Source: Osedax fenrisi (Eukaryota; Annelida; Polychaeta; Sabellida; Siboglinidae). Taken from it: DNA of 64,000 bases. A model generated the notes under the pieces. It was not told the DNA's origin, did not search any database, and worked only from the letters and a program-made list of their open reading frames with translations. Shown here one piece after another: positions 27,170-39,864 of this stretch. How positions within the stretch are numbered: position 1 is the first letter of the stretch; each line of letters begins with the position of its first letter. The DNA is taken from the NCBI GenBank assembly GCA_964019155.1, contig OZ025241.1, positions 62,648,634-62,712,633 of the forward strand, given 5' to 3'. A program made the translations under genes and the position numbers.

Positions 27170-27976
27170 GGGGGGTCGGTAATCGGATACCTGTTCATAA
27201 TACCGACCACCTTCCCCTATTACCGACCCCCTAAAATAATCGTGGTATACACACTTTTAGTATTATAATATCCAATCAACATAGTAGATATTAATAAATA
27301 TAATTAATTATAACATGCACGCAATTATTTTTTATTGAATTTATGTTTTAATAGTAATATTAAATTTAAATTTAAACTTTATAGTAATTATATTAAAATA
27401 GTATATATTATTATTTAATATTTAGTTATAAATCAGTAGGTATCTATGTATATAATATAATGGAATTATGAATTCTTAATCTATATCAATGATAAACAAA
27501 CAACTTATGACATATTTTAAAGTAAAATACTGATCTATTCTTATTGGATATTATAAATCCCATGGGGTCGGTATTAGGGTAATTTAGGGGGTCGGTATTA
27601 GGAAAATCATATGGGTTGCTATAATTAAGATATTTTGGTTAATAGTTATTCAAATTGAATTATTTTTATAATAATTATAAACATTTTATTGATCTACAAT
27701 ATTATGTGCAGTATTAAGTTTTCTTTTAATTAATAAAGTATTTACAATGATTTAAAAAAAGTTTTATTCAAATATTTAAAAGTAAAAACTGAATATTACA
27801 TTTTATCAAATAACAATTGTAGGATTAAATATTTGTTAAAACAAAATACTTATTCATATGTATCATTAAATTACTAACAGTTCGTGTATATATTATTTTT
27901 TGATATCTCTTATAGTTACTGAGATACGATAGGGGGGTCGGTATTAGGAGGGGGTCGGTAATCGGGGACTTTCCCC
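27170..27976. mobile_element. TA-flanked MITE family 2 (GGTCGGTAATCG motif)
   Basis: About 807 bp. Both ends hold repeated GGGGTCGGTA[A/T]T motifs (ATTACCGACCCCC read inward). The right tip GACTTTCCCC plus TA matches family 1 tips. The left end looks rearranged, with two motif copies in opposite orientation, so the left boundary is uncertain. It contains a CCAATCA block but no coding frame. Confidence 0.7.
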
Positions 27977-28333
27977 TACTAAGAAAGTCGTTAATTGTCA
28001 TCCTGCACTCTTTTAAATTAACTTAAGTTTCGCAGTGATCTAACAATAGAGAGAATCGGAGAGTTGTAAATTGACATCTACGTTTAAAGTTGATATCTGC
28101 ACTCTTGGATATTATCTGCTGCCTCATCAATGTAGATGTTTATATAGACATTGTAATGTTGATATATTTTTGATATATTATTTATGTTTTAGTGATACGG
28201 CAGTAGGTATATATATATTATACCTATACTTAATACTTTATACTTATAATAAGGTGATATATACATAGTAATAGAGATTCTGATATTGACAACATTACTT
28301 GTTAGCATCATGTACTTATTATGGATTATATAT

Positions 28334-28368
<35 letters not shown>

Positions 28369-28556
28369 TATATATATTATATATATTATATATCCATATC
28401 GTATACGATAGCTATAGATTGGAGATGTATTCAATAATGCATTATTAGTTTTGTAGTTATACATATAAATTAAATGAAATATATTGCATTACATTTTCCA
28501 TGAGATCAATTAGAAATTATTAGATTACTATTTTATCATATTATAATTGAAATCAT

Positions 28557-28614
<58 letters not shown>

Positions 28615-29234
28615 TATATATCCCTATAGGGTGTATACATATATGTTTTAATAATGTGTCTTTCAGTATCGTAAGTAAACAACTATGTCTATAAATATGA
28701 ATAATAAAATAATGGACGAAAGCATGGAGAACATCATTTAAAATCCTTTACCAAAGAAATATTACCTGAAAAATGCTCACCTATCGCATTATTGATATTT
28801 CAAATCATGCTAGCAAATTCTACTTGGGTTATTCTTAAATAGACCGAAACAAATACTATATTTCATGGAAAATATATATTTATTTTATTTAAATTAGTGA
28901 TAGATAACACATACTTTAACCAAATATGATGTAGGTGTATATATGCACACCAATAGTAGGTATGTATATTTATGATATAAAGAATGTTACGATAGGATCC
29001 TACAATATTTAACCTACATGATGTTACCAATATTTAATAATATTAATAAATTATGTTATTTATTGTTAGTTAATTGATTCAACCATGATAACCCTTAAGA
29101 AATATGTAAGTAAACAATATAAATTAAAATAATGTATAATATAACATTTACAATATAAAGATTATAAAGTGTAAATATAAATGATAATTTACTAAACATG
29201 CTAATCGTCTAAAATGGTTCATAAGTTTAGTAGA

Positions 29235-29395
29235 CAGTGATAGGCAAGATCTCGATCATTGATCGGCGATCTGATCCAGATCGGGTTCGGGTAAGAAAGA
29301 GAGGATCGGGTAACAAAGGGAGGATCGGGATCGGGAAAAGGATCTCATAAGAGAATAAATAGAGGATCAGGATTCCCGATCAGTTAAATTAATTG
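29235..29395. mobile_element. Possible hAT-like end with GATCGGG repeats
   Basis: CAGTGATAGGCAAGATCTCG resembles a hAT terminus. It is followed by repeated GATCGGG, GGATCGGG and CCCGATC motifs, comparable in style to the CTCGG-rich hAT-like MITEs at 323 and 14650. No second end found. Confidence 0.4.
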
Positions 29396-30297
29396 AATTA
29401 AATGTAATCAACGAGTTATATATATAAAGCAATTATATTTACATAAGCTACATTTAATATAGCTACATTCATATAATAGAGGTGACATTCTTAATTATTT
29501 AGTTGTTTTTTTAATTTTAATCTATCATATTTTTATTATACAAAAGGTAGGTAAATTTTATTAAATGATCTGCACAATTCTTAAAAATATTTTTTAAATT
29601 AATTATTAAATACATTTATTTAAATTAAAAACAATTTATAGATATAAATTATAAATTTATATTAATCTAAAAATATTGCAAAATAATAAATTATAATTAG
29701 TTTAATATATATAATGATTTTATCAATCTTTATTATATTTAATATATGAATACACATTTAGTATGCTTATTTTTATTAAATATATCAAGTATTCTAATAT
29801 TCCTTCTAGCATATTTCTATATTAATATATATTATTATTATTAGTGTTTTAAGGGCATACATATATTATTAGTGTATGCTATAGCATAGAGTAGATACTC
29901 TATGAGGTATTAACTTAGCACAATATGGTATTTTACTTTTAAATAATAATTAAGATTAATATTCAATTAAATTATGAATAAAACTAGGCTAACATTTTAT
30001 TAAGAAATCATACTTCTTTTTTATCACATTTCTTTGCAAATCAAATAATTGATTGATTGCATCTAATTGAGGTTAATTCAAATTATTAACATTATAAAAT
30101 TAAGTATATGTTTACTATTGTATTAATTACTTCTTACTAGATAATGATGCAGATACAAGTTATGTAAATAATGTATCTATATTATATTTAATTATTGGAT
30201 GAAGAAATAATATTATTTGTAATGTCTATATAATACTAAGCCTATATTTACACATATTTATATATAAATAATATAAAGTTAAATTATAATTTATTAT

Positions 30298-30490
30298 TAT
30301 TATTATTTATTATTTTTCAATTGATAAACGAGATTATATATAACTTATTTAATCAAATATAGGTAACATATAATAAATATTATAAATATTATAGTTTATT
30401 ATATTATTATTTATTATATTTCAATTGATAAACGAGATTATATATAAATTATTTAATCAAATATAGGTAACATATAATAAATATATATAT
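30298..30490. repeat. Tandem duplication of about 110 bp
   Basis: Two copies of a segment containing CAATTGATAAACGAGATTAT and ATTTAATCAAATATAGGTAA, with few differences, ending in a TA tract. Confidence 0.75.
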
Positions 30491-30648
30491 ATATATATGA
30501 AATTGTATTTAAAATATATAAGAAAGGCTGGAGATATAACGGAATGCATTAAGGTAGAAGCTAAGGTTTATATATCACATAATCTAGCACAGAATTAAGG
30601 CAAGCACTTTGTATATAATATTACAAAAGTAAATCTCCAGAAGAGAGA

Positions 30649-30679
<31 letters not shown>

Positions 30680-31076
30680 AGTATTTAATATAATAACAAA
30701 ATAATAAGCAAATATATAAATTTGGTTATAGAAATAATTCCTCATTTTCGATAGACCCATCAAGAGATAGTTTTGGATATATTTTCTTTTCTTTTGAAAT
30801 ATTTTTATTGTCATCAAGTTCAGTATCTATAATTTTTTATTAATCAGAAATAATATACAGATATTATCGTCAAATTATATATATAATATGAAGTATTTTC
30901 TATAAAATGTTATAGAACATATAATCATAGTCAGTACATTTTTATTTATAAATATATTTATAATTTTATATATAAATCATTGAATATATATCACTATAAT
31001 CTATACATATATTTGAACATTATATATAAATAAGTATATTAATTTAAGATTCTGATGATTTAATTATGACATTATA

Positions 31077-32567
31077 TTAATATGTTAAACCATTAGGTGG
31101 CAATGAAGTTGGAGCAGGAGGGGGAGAATCTTTCACTTTTTTAGTAGGTTCTGGTTTCACAGGTTTGAATGGCGGTTTAGGTTTAGCTGGCAGAGCTCCT
31201 GGTTTCTTTGGAGGAGCGGGAGGAAGGGCTTTTACTGCAATCATCATTGTATATTTTAATTATATCATTTATTAATTAGACTAATAATTTATATATATAT
31301 GGTCATATATAATATTTGGAATTTGTTTTTAAATAATATCTATTCATTATAAATAATTATGATACAAAAAAGCTGATAAACAATAAAGTATAAATATATA
31401 TATATATATAATATTGAATATTGGATTCAATAACATTTTACAGGAAGATGTGGAGCTAAACCATGTTTTTCTTTATTCTCCTCCTATATATGAAAGAGAT
31501 GAAGAGATTACAATATGTTAACAACGCTGATAACAGTGATAATAACCGGGTTTGAGAAAGATCTACGTTTAGCCTGCATTTCTTCCAGCATTTTTTTATT
31601 ATCATCAGGTCTAATATGGATCAATGGATTAATTATCATTAGTAACAACTAGTAATCATTAATCATATGCATAGTAATAACTAATCATTATTAATAATCA
31701 ATAATCATTCTTATTAAATATTATATGTTAATAATAACCTCAAGTGTCCCATTACTGATACCGCACCACGAGGAAGTTTCGGACGTATAGGAATGTGTAT
31801 TTCTACAAATATATTGAAGAAGAATATTAATATCCAGATAAATATCTAATAGATATTATTTACTAGGATTGGTACTTATTACATGCTAATTAAACAACAT
31901 CATTTATCATTACATCATTATATATTTATTAAATAGACACTATTTATAAGCAATATTACTTATACATTGAATTAATTATAAACTAAATTAATAATAAACT
32001 ATATTATATTATTTATATAGAAAATTATTTATAAATAATATTATTATTACCTGGTTCACTCGTCTTTTCTTTATTAACTGAGGTTATATCTATAATATAT
32101 AATTAAATAATTAATTATTTCAATTATTAAAAATTCTTCATTATATAAATTATACGAATAGATGCTAATTAATAATATAATAGATATAATAACCTTCAGA
32201 TATTGTTTCCGGGGTAACTGTTTTTGTTTCAGAATCATGTTGTTTTAAAGGAGATTTTTTTCCTTTGAAAAAATTACTAATTCCTAATGATAATCTGAAA
32301 AGAATGAAAATAAGAATATTTATGAAAGAAATGATGATTAAAAAACTTGTTGGCTTGATCAACAGATGCAAATATGTTCCTTCCTTTTCTTTTATTTTCT
32401 TTACTGAAATTATATATTATAATAGAGTGTTGAAATATGTGTATGATTAATAATGAATAAAAACATACTTATCAGATTCTTGTGAATCAGCATTACTATC
32501 AATGGTTGACTGCTTTTCACTACTTTCATCTGTAGTTTGTTCAATTTCACTTGCAAGGTTGAAATGT
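31077..32567 (-). CDS. CARMIL exons 33-39: C-terminal tail, proline-rich
   Basis: Exons 32469-32567, 32194-32294, 32051-32089, 31739-31802, 31547-31610, 31435-31483 and 31077-31234. Exon 33 is acidic and Ser-rich. Exon 34 carries LSLGISNFFKGKKSPLK. Exon 37 reads DDNKKMLEEMQAKRRSFS, a short amphipathic helix reminiscent of WH2 helices, though that is only a suggestion. Exon 39 is a proline/lysine tract (ALPPAPPKKPGALPAKPKPP) ending in SLPPNGLTY and a stop; such tracts in CARMIL relatives bind myosin-I SH3 domains. Exon 38 must use the donor GTTATT at 31434 rather than the nearer GTAAAA, because only that keeps frame with exon 39. Confidence 0.85.
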
Positions 32568-35500
32568 CTGAAATATATTATTATAATTATTAATATCCAC
32601 GAAAACTCGATTAAGTAAATTTGTAATATAGATAGATAGATAGATAGATAATAGTTTATTGAATAGATTCAAAACAATGGGTAATAATTACAGAAATATA
32701 TAAATAATAGTTAGCAAATATATATAAGTTGTGATTTACACACATCTAAAGTAAATAAAATAATAATAAAGCAATATTTGGGATGTTGATCAAACGTGCT
32801 GAACACATCATCAAATAACTAGGGAAGAGGTCTCAGGTTGGTCAGGCCCATATAGGATTATATGCCCATAAATCCTGAGGATCTATATTGAGATTAATAT
32901 GATGATACTAACGAATTAGACTGTCTCGTCTTTAATCTCTTAGGTCTCTGTTTATTTAAATGCTGCAATTTCGGACCACCAGAAACTTGACTAAAGAACA
33001 CATCATCTTCAAGTAATGTATCTTCTCTTTTTAATGAATTTCTTATAATATTTTTATTTTCAATATTAGTATCATCAAAATCATTTTTCTTTAAAGTTTG
33101 TGAAATACTTTTAGTTTCATTTTTAGGTATATTTCTTATAATATTTTTATTTTCAATTTTAAAATCATCTGAATCAATTTTCTTTGAAGTTTGTGAAATA
33201 ATTTTAGTTTCATTTTTAGGTATATTTCTTATAATATTTTTATTTTCAATTTTAAAATCATCTGAATCAATTTTCTTTGAAGTTTGTGAAATATTTTTAG
33301 TTTCACTTTTATGTGCATCTTGAGCTATTTCAAATGATAATCTTTTACTATGCCTTGGTTTTGAGATTTGACCTGATATACAATTTCCATCTAATGAATT
33401 GAACAAATATTATAAATATATTAATATAATACAATTATATATATATATATATATATGTATATATGTTAATGTTATTTTGGTGGAGTCCTTTCATCCTATC
33501 CAGGAACTTAGATGAAGTTTTTACTTATAACCATATGACTTTAATTTCCCTTCGAAGCTACTCTCATGTTAAGGCATCCATGGTTTTAATGAGATCCGAT
33601 AATTTATATATATATACAATTATATAAGATCTCTTCTAAATATTATTTCAAGACCTATTTTATGGTCAGGACAGGGCTTGAACCTGCGTCCTACTGATGT
33701 GTATCTAACGCCTTAGTTAACTGACCCATATAGGCAGTTATAAATAAGTATATACAAATATAAAGAATATAAAAATGTTTGTTTATTTTATGTACACATA
33801 TATTTAAATTATATGTTTATCAAATTTATATATTATTCTTTATTAACTAATATTTAATAACTATTTATTAACTAATTTATTAACTAATTAAATTTTTTAA
33901 TTTTATATTAATACTAAATAATAAAGATACACTTCCTCATGTAGTCACAGTTGATTACAGTGAACTATAATATTGATTATTAATAGTCAACCACAAAATA
34001 AGTATATACAAATATAAAGAATATAAAAATGTTTGTTTATTTTATGTACACATATATTTAAATTATATGTTTATCAAATTTATATATTATTCTTTATTAA
34101 CTAATATTTAATAACTATTTATTAACTAATTTATTAACTAATTAAATTTTTTAATTTTATATTAATACTAAATAATAAAGATACACTTCCTCATGTAGTC
34201 ACAATTGATTACAGTGAACTATAATATTGATTATTAATAGTCAACCACAAACTTCACTCGTGAAGAAGAAAGTATGATAATAAACAGATACATGGAAACA
34301 ACAGAAATTACTACCATTAGTTATATACTTGAAATTATTTAATTTCTTTAAATGAGTTATTTTTTTGAAAACCATAAAATGCCATAATTAAAATGATATA
34401 TTTAGCATTAACCATAACACCGAAATAGAAATAACATACTATACAATATATATAGCAATTTATAATTATATATAGCAATTTATAAATATATTAATATATA
34501 GAATATAAATCACTAACCTATTATATCTATGGGTTTATCATCATCTACAAATTAGTAATTAGTTTATATATTTATGTAAATAATATTTAGTTATTCATGT
34601 TAATGAATAAGTTATCTTTGTAATAATAAGTATTAATAGTATCTACATATATATCTATATGATCTAATAATAATTATAATACTTAAAGGTGTAATTATTT
34701 TAAAAAACGCTTAATTTATATTATCTATGAAATATATCTATATTATTAGCAGATGTATTAATAGATTAGGTCATTGCACCAAGTTGGAAGCAATATATTA
34801 TAAAACTATAATATTAAATGGTAAATTTAATATCAATTATAATATTAATAAAATAATATCATAATATATTAATAAATATATATATGTACAAGATTCAATT
34901 ATATTTTTAATTATATATACATTATTATAATTAATTAATTATAAATATACAATAAATTGTAAATTAATTTATATAGACTATTTTGACTACAAATAATATT
35001 AAATTATTTATTAATCATAACTAATATTAATTATTATTTTAACATATGTAAGCGATATATCTACAAAGATTATGATCTAAACTCGCTGATAGGCTAACCA
35101 TGAACAATAGATAGAGTGATGTCAGAACTGCGTACAGATCTATTTACAGACGTCATAGATGTGGACATGGAGTCAGCAATGCTCATAGATTGTGCGTTAC
35201 GGATAGGAATGGGTTTCCTGAGGATATCTGCAATCGGAGGATGACCGGAGGCATGTCTTTCAGGTTTAGGTATAGAGTTAGGTTTAGACGTGTCAATCAA
35301 CCGAGATGGTATAGGAGGACTAGTTATGTGTACATTAGTCGCGGGTAGGGATGGGGGTCTAGTCGGTAGGGTTTTCTTCTCGGTGGACTTCTGGGTGTCC
35401 ATCATCATAGGACCTGTGGTGGGTCTAGCGGGGGCTTTCTTCATAGGTAAAATAGGGGTGATGATATTCTCTGAAGGTACTTTGATATCCGTGTGTTTAT

Positions 35501-38500
35501 TGTCTTGGGCAGCTTTATTGTCCGAGATAACCATAGAATTCCTATCTGTATTTCTGGCTATGAAATATTAATTATTGTAAGTGTTATTTATACAATTATA
35601 ACATTAAATAAACATTTTTTTCTTGGAGCTGCAACAGGTGAATCATTTTGTAATGCCTTTAATCTATCCTCTAATGATGCATCTATTATATACAGTATTA
35701 TATTATTAATTGTATATATATATGTGTGTATTATAACAAATAATTACCTGATTTTACATTTTCAACTTCTTGGATTTTTTTCTCTATAAAATAAATTTTA
35801 ATATTAATATTATTTTAATATTTAATTAAATAATTTTTAATATTTGTTTTAATAATTAAATACAACATTTGAACCTTTATTACAAATAGATTCATATCTT
35901 TCTTCTAGTGATAATTCTCTTATTGTAGTCACTGTTTATATATAATAAATTTACTATGAATAATTAAATATATAAATATCTACAATTATTATATAATATA
36001 TATCCAAATTATTAATTAACAAATTTAAACCTTTATTGCAAATAGATTCATATCTTTCTTCTAGTGATAATTCTTTTATAGTAGTATCTGTTTATATATA
36101 ATAAATATGCTATGAAAAGTAAACGTATATAAACACATATGGATTATTTGAAACCTGTGCACACACCATAAGAAGGTAAAGCTGGTCTTTTAGTATAACC
36201 CTCATCTATAGTCATTTTGTATATATTTAATACTTATATTTCAAATAAAACGCTAATAAATATACTTACCATAAACAGAAGTAGAAGGAGGTCTCACAGA
36301 ATTAATTGATTTTTCAACAATCTACAGTTAATAAGAGGAATGATTAACGTAAAACAAATTATTAAAATACTAACACTAACAGTAGATTTTCGTAATACAA
36401 CAGCTTCTTTATTCTGAATAAAATATTGTATATTGAATTATAAGATATATAAAGAAATGAATAAATAAACCTTTTGGAAAACCAATTTTGAAAACATTTC
36501 AAGCAGAGATTCAATTATATTATCAGCAATTTTGTTAAATATACTTTCAGATAAATCACTAGTAATATAATTAAATGAAGATATATGTATGGATAAGTAG
36601 GTGAAATACACACCTTTTATCGGAATAAATTCTATTTTCATATTCAGCTATTATATTCGATATTTCAGATTCACAAAATGGCTAAATTTCAAATAAATGT
36701 GGTTCCAATTTATTTAGAGAAATAATGAAACTAACCTTTTCGAGAACAGTAAAATCGCTAATATTAATAAGCTGTGATTCAAGAATACATATGTCAATCA
36801 ATTGTTGATAAGTGACTCCCAGTGAGAGATTCTTCACAACTAAATCATGTATATCAGATACGATCTGTAATTAGATATGTTATTAAATTTGTTAATATTT
36901 AATATAACACGAACTAAAGTAAAACTAAACCTTCCTAATTTGAGTAACAACTTTAATAAGTCCTTGCAAATTCTCAGTTTCCAAAACATTCATTTGAAGT
37001 TTTAATGATTTTTTGATGAAATTGTTAAGTTTCTAAATAAAATAGAATTTATTATTATATTTAATTGAAATAAAATATTTAGCTAAATGTAGGGGTACTA
37101 ATTATTAGCAGTATTATATAGAGGAAACATGTAATATATATATATATAAATATATACTTTTAGACTGAATTAAGTAACATTAATTAAAGACTGACGGTAA
37201 ATTTCCTATCCATGACGGTAGAGAATATATACGTACTATCAGTGTTGATCATGTATTGATTCCTGCTAATGCAATGTTCAATCTAAAACATGTTAGCAAT
37301 GTAATGAGGGTAGTGCAAGTAGTGAGGAAAGGGTTAGATTGCGGTATCGGGGTTAGATGTGTCAGAGTGACAATAATGATAACGACGGAATACACACACA
37401 CACGCATACATACACACGCGTGCACACTCACACACATATGATGTATTGTAAACCATTTTAACAGAGGCTTCAGTTCGCGTGGCGTTAAGTTTAATGGCGT
37501 TAGAAATATCATGCAACGGTAAATCGAATCTTCGGATGGTTCTATTTCTAAATCGTAGATAATTAACGATAGTCGCAGTGCGTACAACAGTCGATGAACA
37601 ATAGAGCTATGATAAGGGGCTGTACAAACTTCTGTAGGGCGTAAGACAATGATAGCAATGCATTCGGAGATAGATTGTTCTTGTCGCAGTTAAGTCTGCG
37701 TAGATTCTTGTTCTGAACCAGAGACTTCGATAACAGGAACACATCGTGGTCACTCATGTGATTTCCACTTTAAATTTGTATAAATACATATATATATAAT
37801 ACAATTTTAAACAATTAAGGCTAGATATTACCTTCATTTATATTTTTTATCCTGAAATTTATTGTATACAAAATATTAAAATTTAATTCCTTATCTTTAA
37901 AATAATGTATAAATTGTAATACAAACATAATAATAAGTGTATCAATGATACATTTTTTTTAGTCATCAGCCTTGAGATTATATTATTATAAACAGTAATA
38001 TTAGTATGCTCTTATCTTATTTTATTTATATAATAAATTATATTATAATATACATATTACTAGATATAATATTGTTATTTAATTATATTTGATCATGTAT
38101 AAATTATATATATTAAACAGTGATAACATTTTTAATTACCAAAATTAAAAATAAAATATTAAAAATTAAAAATTAAATTCTATAAGCTTCTATATTTAAA
38201 TTTGTATTTTTAATTTGTTTATAATTTATTGTAGTTGACCTCTTAGATAAATAATACTATATGTCTATATAATTAATGATACATACTTATATTCTGAAAT
38301 ATAAATAAACTGCTAAAATATAATTATGTTGTAAACATTTATCACAACAAAAGAGTATATTATTTATTTTTATTAAAATAATTATGTTCACTTTTAATAT
38401 CTTATACTTGTCATATTATTATATAAAGTTGCAATTCTGTTATATAAGAATGATATATATCATAGTATATACTATTATAAAAATTATTAATTTTATGATC

Positions 38501-39825
38501 TTGTCTTTTAAAATAATTTTGTTTGCAGACCCTTTTATATATAAGTTGCGTAAATGTTATTCCAACTCTTAAACTATAACAACAAACCTTAAGTCAAAAT
38601 ATTCCAATTCACAATTTGAATGAATCGCATTAAATATCAATGCAATATTGGATTTGATTCTTGCACCAGCCAAGGATAATGTTTTCAGATTCTAATAGTT
38701 AAATAGATAGTTTGGATGAAATATATAAATAGAATGTATCGCAACTAACCAAAGATTTATAGATCATTAAATCTAAAATCAGCATTAATACTGCAGTCAT
38801 TTGTCTGTAAATATCAGTTGATTAATAAATAAGTTTCACCCTGAATAGATAAATAATAACTTTTGTTTCAAGTTACTGAAGTTATGACCTCCAATATATA
38901 GATGTTTCACGCAAGAATTTCTTTTCAAACTGATAAGGATATCAATCATATACTTATCGAAATCTGTGTAAATAACATTATGTTTAAATATTTCAATATA
39001 ATACATCACATTTATACCAACAATTATCTGAAATATCCAATGAATTAATTGTTGAAATATCTGTCAAATGTGAACATAAAATAGCAGAGGCCTCTATTGA
39101 AGAGCTTGCAGTGAAGTTAGATGCTAAATTTAATTGAATCCCATCACTCAATTTTTTGTTTTCCAAAAGACCTTCCATAATTTTCCTGTAATAATAAATG
39201 TATTAAATATATTTGAATTTTTGAGTTTTTATTCTATTCAATTAATCTGAATGTATTTGTTATAATAGTGTAATCTAGATATCTATGTAATAACTAATCT
39301 AGATGTTAGAGAGCATAGAGCCATGAAGGCGGAAAACGTAATTTATAAATTAAATTATATATAATTTATATCCAAATGAATTTATATAAGTATTATATTG
39401 AATTATCTGCAAGTAATATAATTATTATAAATTTATACATAATATTAATTTAAGAACAATTATTTATATTTTTTAATGTTATATTGATCAATTAATATAT
39501 GCATTATTCATATAATATTAGTTATATCTATTAGTATATTAAATATTTAAATATAAATATATTTAATAAATACAAATATTATTAGATAAATTTTAATTTT
39601 TAATAGAATATTTGTCATTTAAATCACTATATTAATTCTAAAAACCATAAAAATAATAATGAATTTAATTTGTATTTACTATAAATATTTATTTAATCAT
39701 AAATATACTAACTTCAACACATTTGAATTTATTTTTGTGTTAGACAAGTCAATACTTTGTAGATATTTGGAACGATAGAAGAATTGCTTAATGTTTTCAT
39801 AATCAGTTGACTATATGGATATAAG

Positions 39826-39864
<39 letters not shown>

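Larger units (their letters stand above)
27977..31076. other. AT-rich DNA downstream of the CARMIL gene
   Basis: Contains the GATCGGG block (29235), the duplication at 30298 and TA tracts. The poly-A signal region of the gene should lie just left of 31077; several AATATA/ATTAAT-type variants exist but none can be chosen. Confidence 0.5.

Noticed and set aside
33743..34250. Candidate duplicated exon inside the 254-bp duplication (FTVINCDYMRK)
   Set aside because: The phase required between exons 31 and 32 gives a stop; joining 31 directly to 32 keeps frame.
35290..35789. Plus-strand open frames over 35290-35571 and 35493-35789
   Set aside because: Antisense to CARMIL exons 28-30, which have consistent splice sites and phases.
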